Below are positions 10,381 through 18,651 of a DNA stretch of 64,000 bases, in pieces. Positions within the stretch are counted from its first letter, which is position 1. Every line of letters starts with the position of its first letter. The position numbers and the translations under genes were made by a program. This DNA comes from Wolbachia endosymbiont (group B) of Germaria angustata (GTDB taxonomy: Bacteria > Pseudomonadota > Alphaproteobacteria > Rickettsiales > Anaplasmataceae): assembly GCF_964026725.1 (NCBI RefSeq), contig NZ_OZ034691.1:868001-932000 (forward strand), read 5' to 3'. The notes below the pieces were generated by a model that searched no databases, had not been told where the DNA came from, and saw only the letters and a program-made list of their open reading frames with translations.

Positions 10381-10570
10381 TTATGACATCTATCATTTTA
10401 TGTTTATAGTATTTTTTGCAAATAAACGTTCGTAGTTGTAAATTAAATGCAAAAAAATACTTGACACATTTGGTAGTTTAATTATTATTAGTGAGAATGA
10501 GGGTATTTTAGAGCTCGAAGTTCACCTTATTCAAGTCTGCAGGCTTTTCAATTAATCTTCTAACAAACTC

Positions 10571-11917
10571 CTAAGAACCTTTTTCATCTATCGGCTCCTC
10601 TTTCATTAGTATATAACCAAATTCCTTTGCTTTTTTAAGCAAATTTTTGACTACTCTCTCTTTGTAAAGTGTTTCATAATAGTTCATTCCTTTCTCTACA
10701 TATTCTTGTCCATATTTCAACATTTGATAAAAGATACATGCTAATTTCCTTGCTGTCGCAGTTATTGCTTTTGGTGCTCCTAGCCTTTTTTTCAGCCTTC
10801 TACTATATGCACCTATTGCACTTTTGCTTCTCAACACACAATGGGCAGCCATTCGAAATGCATTCGCAGCGCGGTTAATAACTTTACGAGTTCCTGTTCC
10901 AACAATTTTTCCTCCTGTAATTTTATTAGCAGGGCTTAATCCAAGCCAGGAAGAAAAATGTTTTTCTGTTGGCCATTTATTATGATTTATACCTGTTTCC
11001 GAAATGATAGTTTGTACACTTAATACATCAAATCCCGGGACTTTAGTAAAATCTATCCCGGTTATTCGATTTAAATCCTCATCCGCAGCAAAATCTGGAC
11101 CATTCTTCTGCTTCCGCTTTCGTATTTTATTCAACATCCTGTTCTCATTTGACTTTGCCTCAAATGTTTTATAGTAACTCTCTATACTTTTATCACATTC
11201 CGTTATTTGCTCTTGAAAAAAAGTATATGCTGCATATTCTTGTTTTAGTGCAAACAAGTGTTCTTCTCTATAGTCTCCTGTTAATGCTTTTGCTATAGTA
11301 GGCTTGTCATTCTTCATGTTTGAATTTCTAAATTCAGCTAGTTTTTGGGGGTCTTTCTCTCCTTCAATTATTGCTTTAATAATTTTCATGCCTGTTAAAC
11401 CGTTGATATCACTAATAACCTTATGCAATTGAATATTCATTTGAATTAGCGCTTTTTGCATACGTTGAGTATGTTTAGCTGCATTTTCAATTAGATTAGC
11501 ACGTTGTCTAACGTAACTACGCAATACACACATTTGATTATCCGGTCTAAATGATCCTTGAAGCAGTCCATAGCTGTGCAATTGTTGCAGCCATTGACAA
11601 TCCTGAACATCAGACTTTCTACCAGGCACATTTTTGACATGTCGCGCATTTACTAGTTTTACCTCAAATTTATATGATTCTAATATTTGAAATAAGGGAA
11701 TCCAATATACTCCAGTTGACTCCATGGCCACAGTTCTAACCTGACACTTTTTTAACCACTTTGCTAAGTTGTGTAGATCTACTGTAAAGCACCCAAATTT
11801 TTGGATACGTTGTTCATCTCTTCCTTCAGGTGCACATACATAATGTACAGTCGAGCCAATATCAATCCCTGATGCGTCAGGGTTTATTATTTTTAATTTA
11901 CTTTTTGCTTCTGCCAT
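10571..11917 (-). CDS. IS110-family recombinase (transposase), 448 aa, apparently intact
   Basis: The N-terminal RuvC-like domain (DEDD_Tnp_IS110) shows the acidic catalytic set: D19 in GIDIGS, E66 in AMESTGVYW, and D103/D106 in RKSDVQDCQWL. The C-terminal transposase_20 domain is recognised by GFDVLSVQTIISETG and the segment FSSWLGLSPANKITGGK, with serines in the C-terminal helices (RSKSAIGAYSRRL) that could provide the nucleophile. The frame is uninterrupted. The start is an ATG preceded by an AGGAGG-like ribosome site (TATAGGAGGAATTTTAT on the minus strand). Close copies are expected elsewhere in a Wolbachia genome. Confidence 0.96.
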   Translation of the reverse strand: MAEAKSKLKIINPDASGIDIGSTVHYVCAPEGRDEQRIQKFGCFTVDLHNLAKWLKKCQVRTVAMESTGVYWIPLFQILESYKFEVKLVNARHVKNVPGRKSDVQDCQWLQQLHSYGLLQGSFRPDNQMCVLRSYVRQRANLIENAAKHTQRMQKALIQMNIQLHKVISDINGLTGMKIIKAIIEGEKDPQKLAEFRNSNMKNDKPTIAKALTGDYREEHLFALKQEYAAYTFFQEQITECDKSIESYYKTFEAKSNENRMLNKIRKRKQKNGPDFAADEDLNRITGIDFTKVPGFDVLSVQTIISETGINHNKWPTEKHFSSWLGLSPANKITGGKIVGTGTRKVINRAANAFRMAAHCVLRSKSAIGAYSRRLKKRLGAPKAITATARKLACIFYQMLKYGQEYVEKGMNYYETLYKERVVKNLLKKAKEFGYILMKEEPIDEKGS

Positions 11918-11930
11918 ATAAAATTCCTCC
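10571..11930 (-). mobile_element. IS110-family insertion sequence (outer ends not resolved)
   Basis: The element is defined by its intact recombinase. IS110 elements lack the usual terminal inverted repeats and carry non-coding end segments that, in characterised members, encode a bridge RNA specifying donor and target. A frameshifted gene relic begins only about 40 bp upstream of the recombinase start, so the upstream end must be short. Any structured RNA is more likely on the downstream side (about 10440-10570), as in IS1111-type elements. No target duplication was found. The relic may mark the gene into which the element inserted. Confidence 0.75.
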
Positions 11931-11968
11931 TATACTATTATGATAAGAAGCACTTCAGCTTGGGACGG

Positions 11969-12122
11969 TTAGGTTATACAATCTTCTAAACGAGGTAGTC
12001 CAGAAAGAACTCCATCAATGGCTTTACCGTTTCCCCCAAAACCATGCTTTCAAACGGGCATTTATAGCACCATTGATTGTTTCGGTTATAGCTGCAGAAG
12101 CGCTTCTTCGTAAAACTATATC
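11969..12122 (-). pseudogene. Frameshifted C-terminal relic of an unidentified gene
   Basis: On the minus strand one frame reads DIVLRRSASAAITETINGAI and then NARLKAW before a stop. A second frame, one base displaced, picks up at the same point with FGGNGKAIDGVLSGLPRLED and ends CIT at a stop (11969-11971). Together they look like the glycine-rich C-terminus of one protein broken by a single indel next to IS110. I cannot name the family. It could also be chance; the amino-acid composition is the only support. Confidence 0.4.
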
Positions 12123-12195
12123 CAAAAAACATAAAGTAAAGAGAAAGAGTTTCTTTTTGGTTTTATAGATTTCGTCTGTTCAGGCTTTCAGTGAA

Positions 12196-13362
12196 ATGGG
12201 CAAAAGTGTGAACAATCAGCAAACACCAGCAGAGGAAACATTTACAAAAGATTCACCACAGTCAGCTACACCAAGTAGCAGTGGATATTCTTCTCTTAAT
12301 ACACCTTCTTCACGCAGAAGTTCTTTGTCTATTAGTAGTGAATTTAATGGTGAAGATGAAACATTTGAGAGCAACACGTTTGATGAAGAAGAGAACAAAC
12401 AAGAAGGAAATGAGTTAGAGGATAGAATAAGGGAGTTAGAGGAAGAAAACACATATCTCAAGGAGCAAAGCGCAAAGTTAAAAAAACATAATACAAGGAT
12501 AACAGAAGAAGGTGATGAGGAACTAAATAAATTAACCAAGGAAAAGCAAGATTTGGAAAAAGAAGTCACAAGACTTAAAGATGAATTGAAAAGAAAGGAA
12601 AAAGAGTTAGCTGAAAAGGATAAAGACATAGAGCAATTAGCACAAAAAGTAACCGTACTAGAACAAAGTCAAAAAAATAAAAATGTTGAAATAATAGATT
12701 TAACTAATCAATTGAACGATAAAGAAAGTGAGATTCAGTCAACAAATAGAATAAATGAAGAGCAGCAGGAAAAATTAGAGCAAAGCAAAGCTAAGTTAAG
12801 TGCACTAGAAAAAAAGAATGCAAATTTGGAAAATGATCTAAAGAAAACATTGGCAGAAGGTTTAAAGGATAATCACGAAAAGCAGTTGTTAGAAGAATTG
12901 ACGGAAGAAAAAGGGAAAAACAATACATTGGCTAAAGAGATGAAACAATTGTCTCAAGAATTCAATGAACTAAAAAAAAGAAATGAAAATTTAGAGAGGG
13001 AAATTTGGCAACTTAAATCTGGAAAATCACTTGCGGATGAGATGAGTGAAGTAACTACGAAAGTAGCTACTTCAACTCAAACTGAAGTTGAATATGAAAG
13101 TAGAGGAATAGAGGCAAGTGATCACGAAACTACAGTTCCTAAAACACAAGACCACGGTACAAATGCAGGTGTTAATGCATCATCTTCAACAGATCAAAAA
13201 AAGACTAAAGAAATGGAAGTTCAAACTGAAGAGCAAGTGATTGATTTATACAATAAAGAAGGCAAATATGTCAGAACAGAACTATCAGATCCAAAATCAA
13301 CCCCTGCTGAGATTCCTAAAAATCTATTTCTTGAAAAGGATGAGTTTTTGCTTCAGCTATAG
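12196..13362 (+). CDS. Coiled-coil protein with Ser/Thr-rich N-terminus, 388 aa
   Basis: Residues 1-45 are rich in Ser, Pro and Thr (SSGYSSLNTPSSRRSSLS), and an acidic linker follows. Residues about 75-285 form a near-continuous coiled coil with heptads of Leu/Lys/Glu (ELEDRIRELEEEN, LEKEVTRLKDELKRKEKEL). The C-terminal 100 residues are polar and low complexity. There is no signal peptide or membrane segment. This design resembles cytoskeleton-binding or scaffold effectors of intracellular bacteria, but no specific homologue is recognised. It lies upstream of the synuclein-like protein and shares with it a Ser-rich, Arg-Ser-containing disordered region, suggesting a functional pair. Confidence 0.85.
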   Translation: MGKSVNNQQTPAEETFTKDSPQSATPSSSGYSSLNTPSSRRSSLSISSEFNGEDETFESNTFDEEENKQEGNELEDRIRELEEENTYLKEQSAKLKKHNTRITEEGDEELNKLTKEKQDLEKEVTRLKDELKRKEKELAEKDKDIEQLAQKVTVLEQSQKNKNVEIIDLTNQLNDKESEIQSTNRINEEQQEKLEQSKAKLSALEKKNANLENDLKKTLAEGLKDNHEKQLLEELTEEKGKNNTLAKEMKQLSQEFNELKKRNENLEREIWQLKSGKSLADEMSEVTTKVATSTQTEVEYESRGIEASDHETTVPKTQDHGTNAGVNASSSTDQKKTKEMEVQTEEQVIDLYNKEGKYVRTELSDPKSTPAEIPKNLFLEKDEFLLQL

Positions 13363-13533
13363 CCAGTCCAAACGAGATATTATATTGCAATAATCACTAA
13401 TTTTCTGTGCTTTCAAAAAAACACATCAAGCAAAATCATTTGAAAGCAAGTGGACATTGTTAGGTGAATTAACCCTAACTTAAGAATCAGATATATACAA
13501 TATTAGTATGTTTAATTAATAGTGAGGTTAAAA

Positions 13534-15057
13534 ATGTCACCTAGTGAAATAAAATCTAACTCACGTCCTGTTGAAGCTCAACAAGATAATTTGGGTGTTA
13601 GTACAATTATGCAAGATTCATTAAGTGCAGGTATTGTTCATGATTCTAAAAAACTAAAGGAAAGAATTACTGACTTGTTAAAAGGAGATACAGAATTTTC
13701 TAAAATGAAGCAAGGAGATAAGGCCCTTGTAGTAGGTACAGCAAGTGGATTATTTGCAGCAGTGATACCACTTTTGGCAGTTGGTGCAACACTTGCTATA
13801 CCAGGTGCTATAGTTGGTCTTACCTTATATTTCGCTGTGAAAGTTGCTGTAAAAGCAGTTCAATCTGGATATAAAGGACTCAAATGGTCAGCAGAAAAAA
13901 CAGTTGAAGGAGCGAAGCATATTGGCGGAAAAATCAAAGATGGTGCTGTATATGCCAAGAATTCGGTAAAAGAAACTGCAAGTTCTGTAAAACAGGCAAC
14001 ACAAGAGAGAGCTAGCTCTACATTAAGAAAAATGGGGGATAACATTCAAAACCTTGGAAGGAAGATGAGTGATAGTGGTGCAAGCATTTCTAGTTTAGGT
14101 GGCATCGCATATTCAATAGGTAATGAAGATCAAACTGTTATTTTGAAAACAAAAGAAAAAACGAGAAGTTTTAATAGTGTAAAGGAAATGTTTGTCAAGG
14201 AAGTTTTTGAAGACAAAGGTGTGAATAGCTCTGCTTTAACTAGGAAAATATTTTCTAAGCTGGGGGAAAAAATATTAGAGAAAGCTTATTCTGTTGATGG
14301 TCAACACAGTGCCAAAAAGGACCAGTTGATCAACCGATTGAAGCAGCAAATAGATTTTATCAATAAATTAGATGCTAAGAAGTTGCAACATTTGTTAGCT
14401 AAAGATAATAGCAGCCTATATGAAATTTTTTCTGAATATCATGATGAGATTAAGGAAGTTATTAAAGAATGCAAGGAAAAGCATACTCGTTTTAATACTT
14501 TAGAAAGGCTTAAAGCAAGTTCTATGAATTCACTGGAAAATAGCTTATCAGGTAGTAGTTCAACGAGTTCTATAAGTACTGTTATCAGCGAAGCGGAGTT
14601 GTTAAACCCTAGTGAGCATAAGAAAGTAAAAGAACCTACTTCATTTTGGAGCAAGTTGTTACTATCACTAAAAGGTGGCAAAAAGCCAGAGGAAGCTACT
14701 TATATAAGATATCAAGATTCTGAGTTGGATCAGATACAATCTGCGGAGATAGGAAATAGCCGTTTTTATGTTGCTCCGGAGAAATCGCCAAGAAGCAATT
14801 CAATGGGTTCTTTAAGCACTGACAGTACTGCTACAACTTCTAGCTTTGCTAGTTACCGTCGTAATTCTGATAGTGGGTTCAATTCACCAAGTTCTTCTCC
14901 GCAACATGGTATGTTCACTGAGAAAAATGGCAAGTTAAAAACCCAAGCTGACTTAAGAAAGACAGATTCTTTGGACAAATTGGTGGGACCTTCTTCAACA
15001 GTAACTGCTGAAGTTGATGTAGAGCAGCAAGCTCCAAAAACGAATGAAAGACAGTAA
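13534..15057 (+). CDS. Membrane-associated protein with synuclein-like repeats, candidate WalE1-type effector, 507 aa
   Basis: The ATG at 13534 has GAGG seven bases upstream, so an upstream GTG at 13522 is not needed. Residues 64-107 are strongly hydrophobic (one or two membrane segments). Residues 120-157 contain repeats EKTVEGA, GKIKDGAVY and NSVKETAS, which mimic the KTKEGV repeats of alpha-synuclein. A helical charged region follows (160-350), then a Ser-rich tail. The Wolbachia actin-localising effector WalE1 (wMel WD0830) has been described as carrying a synuclein-like domain, so this may be its homologue; that link is from memory. A strong terminator follows at 15080. Confidence 0.85.
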   Translation: MSPSEIKSNSRPVEAQQDNLGVSTIMQDSLSAGIVHDSKKLKERITDLLKGDTEFSKMKQGDKALVVGTASGLFAAVIPLLAVGATLAIPGAIVGLTLYFAVKVAVKAVQSGYKGLKWSAEKTVEGAKHIGGKIKDGAVYAKNSVKETASSVKQATQERASSTLRKMGDNIQNLGRKMSDSGASISSLGGIAYSIGNEDQTVILKTKEKTRSFNSVKEMFVKEVFEDKGVNSSALTRKIFSKLGEKILEKAYSVDGQHSAKKDQLINRLKQQIDFINKLDAKKLQHLLAKDNSSLYEIFSEYHDEIKEVIKECKEKHTRFNTLERLKASSMNSLENSLSGSSSTSSISTVISEAELLNPSEHKKVKEPTSFWSKLLLSLKGGKKPEEATYIRYQDSELDQIQSAEIGNSRFYVAPEKSPRSNSMGSLSTDSTATTSSFASYRRNSDSGFNSPSSSPQHGMFTEKNGKLKTQADLRKTDSLDKLVGPSSTVTAEVDVEQQAPKTNERQ

Positions 15058-15079
15058 ACAAAATTACCTACTTTCTTCA

Positions 15080-15117
15080 AAAGGATGTTACTAACTGAGT
15101 AACATCCTTTTTTTCAT
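15080..15117 (+). terminator. Intrinsic terminator after the synuclein-like gene
   Basis: A perfect 13-bp stem (AAAGGATGTTACT / AGTAACATCCTTT) with a 5-nt loop (AACTG) is followed by a run of T. It lies 22 bp after the stop codon at 15057 and is the clearest intrinsic terminator in the window. Confidence 0.9.
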
Positions 15118-15285
15118 TTGATCAAAAACATTCGCTTGTTTATGATCAATTTTTTATTACTAGGCCAACTATTGAGTTTCTCTTGCCTTTTTCATAGGTT
15201 ACGCAAGAAACTTAAAAAATAAAAGTTTTTATTCAATAATTTGTGTATAAGGGATATTATTTTACTGATAGTGAAATAAACCAGA

Positions 15286-15993
15286 ATGAAGTCTATTTTA
15301 TTGACAAGGCCTTTATTAGATTCGTTGAGCACAAGAAGCACGCTAAAAAAATATGGATACAAAGTTTTTATAGAGCCAGTATTCACAATAAAGTACTTAA
15401 ATCCTGATATATCTACGTATGAATTTGACGTTGTGATATCTACAAGTAAAAACAGTGTAAAGGCTTTCAGTCAAATATGTAAAGAGTATGGCTTTCCAAT
15501 TATTACGGTTGGTAATTCAACTATGCAGGCTGCAAAAAATTTGGGATTTTCCGATATAATCTCAGCAGACAGCAACGTTGATGGTCTGATATCATTCATA
15601 AAATCTCATTATTCAAATACAATAAAGTTCTTATATATAAGGGGACAAGAAGTATCATGTGACCTAAAAAAGAGATTATCTGAAGAAGGTTTTAACGTAA
15701 GAGAAGTTGTACTCTATAAAACAATTACTAAAAGGAGTCTAACTAATAGGTGTAAAAATTTACTATTGGACGGTAAAATTGATAGCGTTGCTTTTTTTTC
15801 CTCACAAACTGCAAGGGTATTTTGTTCATTAGTTCTAAAAAGTGGGCTATCTACTGTGATGAATAATACAGTTGCATATACCATGAGTAAAAACATTGCT
15901 GATAGTTTAAAGTTAATCAAGTGGAAAAAAATTATAACATCGAGGTTGCCTACAGGGGAGAGTTTAATTGATATAATTAATAAGGATTGTTGA
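15286..15993 (+). CDS. hemD: Uroporphyrinogen-III synthase (HemD family)
   Basis: HemD closes and isomerises hydroxymethylbilane to uroporphyrinogen III in heme synthesis. The 235 residues fit the family. The N-terminal MKSILLTRPLLDS with a later FDVVISTSKNSVKAF, ITVGNSTMQAAKNLGF and FLYIRGQEVSCDLKKRL are the typical landmarks of this poorly conserved two-lobed fold; the second lobe includes DSVAFFSSQTARVF. The stop codon overlaps the ATG of xthA by one base (TGATG), so the pair is translationally coupled. The hemB gene of the same pathway is at 51418 in this window. Confidence 0.88.
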   Translation: MKSILLTRPLLDSLSTRSTLKKYGYKVFIEPVFTIKYLNPDISTYEFDVVISTSKNSVKAFSQICKEYGFPIITVGNSTMQAAKNLGFSDIISADSNVDGLISFIKSHYSNTIKFLYIRGQEVSCDLKKRLSEEGFNVREVVLYKTITKRSLTNRCKNLLLDGKIDSVAFFSSQTARVFCSLVLKSGLSTVMNNTVAYTMSKNIADSLKLIKWKKIITSRLPTGESLIDIINKDC

Positions 15994-16775
15994 TGCTAAA
16001 GATTGCAACTTGGAATGTAAACTCCATACGTAAAAGAATTAACCAACTTTGTAGTTTTATAGTTGATAGTCAGATAGATATAGTTTTGCTGCAAGAGATA
16101 AAATGTACGGAAGAGCAATTTCCTTATGCAGAAATAGAAGAATTAGAATATGAATATGCTATCTATGGACAGGTTGCAAGAAATGGTGTTTGTGTTTTAT
16201 CTAAATATCCAATACTGGAAAAATTAAAAATTGATGTTGTAGAGAGTCATCAAGAAGCACGTTATATAGAGTGTGTGATAAAACACACCAATAATAAGGT
16301 AAGGGTAGGAAGTGTATACGTTCCAAACGGTCAAAGCCCAGACTCTCATACGTTTGAGTATAAACTCAAGTTTTTTGATAACCTATATGAAAGGATGGGC
16401 ACTTTGTTGAAGAATGAAGAGTTAACCATCATAGCTGGCGATTATAATGTTGCACTGGATGAAATTGATGTTTTTGATTCAAATTTATTAAATGGCCAAG
16501 TGTGCTTTCATATAAAAGAGCGTGAGAAGTTAAGAGGAATCTTGAATCTTGGATTTAAAGACGCGTTTAGAATATCTCACCCAAATTTGCAACAATTCAC
16601 TTGGTGGAATTATCAAGGCAATTCACTCAGAAACAATCAAGGAATGCGAATAGATTATATGCTATTATCGCCACAAGCTTCAGATAAATTGGAAATATGT
16701 TACATAGATGATAGGTTGCGTAAACTAGAAAACCCATCTGATCATACTCCCGTTGTATGTGTTATAAAACAATAA
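15993..16775 (+). CDS. xthA: Exodeoxyribonuclease III / AP endonuclease
   Basis: XthA cleaves DNA at abasic sites and trims 3' ends in base-excision repair. Two in-frame TTG codons precede the ATG at 15993; the ATG gives MLKIATWNVNSIR, the usual family start, and a TGATG overlap with hemD. The 260 residues contain LLQEIKC (metal-binding E35), RNGVCVLSK, IAGDYNVALDEIDV (D/N pair), FTWWNY and SDHTPVV (catalytic Asp-His). All key residues of the exonuclease III family are in place. Confidence 0.96.
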   Translation: MLKIATWNVNSIRKRINQLCSFIVDSQIDIVLLQEIKCTEEQFPYAEIEELEYEYAIYGQVARNGVCVLSKYPILEKLKIDVVESHQEARYIECVIKHTNNKVRVGSVYVPNGQSPDSHTFEYKLKFFDNLYERMGTLLKNEELTIIAGDYNVALDEIDVFDSNLLNGQVCFHIKEREKLRGILNLGFKDAFRISHPNLQQFTWWNYQGNSLRNNQGMRIDYMLLSPQASDKLEICYIDDRLRKLENPSDHTPVVCVIKQ

Positions 16776-16776
16776 A

Positions 16777-16812
16777 GGACCTATTACACAATTCACCTTT
16801 GGCAAATAGGTC
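16777..16812 (-). terminator. Stem-loop between the convergent genes xthA and the 319-aa gene
   Basis: GACCTATT (16778-16785) pairs with AATAGGTC (16805-16812) around a 19-nt loop. The stem touches the stop codon of the minus-strand gene and is followed on that strand by CTTTATT, so it may end that transcript. The T-run is weak. Confidence 0.45.
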
Positions 16813-17772
16813 TTACTTGACTGCTGTCTTTTCTGTGCTTTTGGTTGGCTGATCTATAGTAATTTTTCCATCAAGCATAGTAAGCTGCTCACCCCCTTTA
16901 TTTCCTACCTGAGGAGCTTGTTCCAGAGTAGGTTGTTTTTTACTCCCGTCAGCAATTGTTTCAAGAGAGCTTTCAATTGGGGTTTTTAAAATATCATCAA
17001 TACCCTTGTAAATTTTTTCATTCAATTTTGCTCTCTTTTCTGTATCATCTTTATCTGGTGAGCTAGGGTCATATAAAGTACCTGGACTATTATTTGAAAA
17101 AAGAACCTCAACTCCTCCCTTTACAGCAAATATTGTACCAATAACAGCAGCAACTATCGCAAGTGTAGTAGGACCAAAAATTAATATTGAAGCAATGGAA
17201 AAAAGAATAGGAAGAAAAACTTTACGTAAGAACTTTGTTACCATCTCTTCATCACTAAGTAGTGGTTCATCCTCTTCTTTTTTATCCCCACCTAAAAATG
17301 GTATTTTTTCTTTCACTCCCTCCATAAAGGAGCCAGAAATATTTTTCGGGTCTATTTTTATTCCCAATGGTAACCCAACAAGTTTTATTAGTGAATCCTT
17401 AGCTTCTGTACCACGTATATCAGCTACACAATCATCTACTAATTTCTTTATTTCAACATTCTTGACATTCTCTTTGTTCGCTAATTTTTTCTCTCTAACT
17501 TCTTTAAATACAGAAAGTAAAAACTGACAAAAATTCTCCTCACTGAGTGATTTTATATCTTTTGGATTGACATTATTAAGTAGTATGTCCTTATAAGCTG
17601 ATATAAAATAATCAGTTATTCCTTTGTCCTTCTTTGATTTGGCTTTAGCTTCTAATACTTTTACAAAGTAATCGTAAATTTCCTTATGTTCCTTCTTGAA
17701 GAGCATCTCATTTTGCCCGTTCACCTGAGTAGATGACTCTAAAGGCTTATTTTTTGCTTTTGGAACTGTCAT
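16813..17772 (-). CDS. Wolbachia-type membrane protein of unknown function, 319 aa
   Basis: Residues 1-185 are soluble, helical and Lys-rich, with several conserved-looking blocks (DYFVKVLEAKAK, FCQFLLSVFKEVREK). A hydrophobic stretch of about 40 residues (FLPILFSIASILIFG followed by TLAIVAAVIGTIFAV) forms one or two membrane helices. The C-terminal 90 residues are polar and disordered (Ser/Thr/Gln/Pro-rich). No signal peptide is present. The design, a long cytosolic domain plus a helical hairpin and polar tail, recurs in several proteins in this window and could suit an effector inserted into a host membrane. No family recognised. Confidence 0.8.
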   Translation of the reverse strand: MTVPKAKNKPLESSTQVNGQNEMLFKKEHKEIYDYFVKVLEAKAKSKKDKGITDYFISAYKDILLNNVNPKDIKSLSEENFCQFLLSVFKEVREKKLANKENVKNVEIKKLVDDCVADIRGTEAKDSLIKLVGLPLGIKIDPKNISGSFMEGVKEKIPFLGGDKKEEDEPLLSDEEMVTKFLRKVFLPILFSIASILIFGPTTLAIVAAVIGTIFAVKGGVEVLFSNNSPGTLYDPSSPDKDDTEKRAKLNEKIYKGIDDILKTPIESSLETIADGSKKQPTLEQAPQVGNKGGEQLTMLDGKITIDQPTKSTEKTAVK

Positions 17773-17839
17773 AATGATCTATTCGTACTAACCTATGTTT
17801 TAATTATAGCATATTTTTCACATTAGTTCAAATTTCTTA

Positions 17840-18633
17840 GAACCTGTCTTGAAAGAGAAAAAAAGAAAAGAATAAAGCAAAAAATAGAAAAGTAACAAAT
17901 GATATAAGTGATAAGGGAATGTAAAAAATTGCTTCCATATATTTTAAATCTGATTATAATTACAGTTAGAGATATTTTAAGAGCTCAAAATCTATCTTTG
18001 TCTGCAGACTTTTCAGTCAAATTTTTAATCAAAAAGCGTAGCGTATCTTCTTTAGTGCATGTAAATATGCTTAATCTCTGTTGTATGTGCGCTGCACTTT
18101 TTTCTAATCTTTTTTTTTTACACAGGGGGATTTTATGTCCAGAATTCCAGATATTTGACCTTTACTTTAGCTAAAAACTAATAGGCGCCTATTGTTTAAC
18201 GCTAATTAAAATAAAAATTTTTCTAATATATAGAAAAATCACTGTTTACTGAAAACGGGGCAAGAAAGCTGCTAATGTCACAGAATTTTAGGTAAACGTT
18301 GTTTGCTTAACGTGCTCTCCTTACTTCAAGAACTCTTTAATATGACTACTATTATACTTGCGAAATTAACCACTCAAGGCATCCGTTCAGGGGTGTGGCA
18401 AAATAAGGTAAAAGTGAATTTACAACAATAAGGTGTCATTCCAGTGCTTGACACTGGAATCCAGCCTTTTGTAGTCTCATTGAAAGCGTTGCTTTTAATA
18501 TCTATGATTAGGTTGCTTGTGAGCAATTTGGATCCCAGTGTCAAGCACTGGGATGACATTACTTTTGCTTCAATATTTACACATTAGCCATGCATCTGAA
18601 CAGATACTACTTAAGTCCTTTCAAGACAGGTTC
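17840..18633. mobile_element. Decayed 794-bp element with 16-bp terminal inverted repeats and TTA target duplication
   Basis: The ends are GAACCTGTCTTGAAAG at 17840-17855 and its exact reverse complement at 18618-18633. Each is flanked by TTA (17837-17839 and 18634-18636), a 3-bp target duplication of the kind made by IS5/IS1031-type elements. No convincing transposase remains in any frame; an 88-codon open stretch at 17908-18174 has no recognisable features. A palindromic element (18434-18558) sits inside it. This accounts for most of the 879-bp gene-free stretch at 17773-18651. It is either a non-autonomous element or an insertion sequence hollowed by decay. Confidence 0.7.
18434..18558. 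repeat. Dispersed palindromic (MITE-like) element, 125 bp
   Basis: Left arm TGTCATTCCAGTGCTTGACA and right arm ending GTGTCAAGCACTGGGATGACA form a terminal inverted repeat of about 30 bp around a 65-bp core. Each arm is itself a hairpin (TTCCAGTG/CACTGGAA; CCCAGTG/CACTGGG). It lies inside the decayed element at 17840-18633, so it is probably the later arrival. Confidence 0.85.
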
Positions 18634-18651
18634 TTAGGGTCTACGGTATAA

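Noticed and set aside
17908-18174. An 88-codon open frame inside the decayed element
   Set aside because: It has no recognisable domain, a poor start context and an odd Cys/Phe-rich composition; it does not read as part of a transposase.
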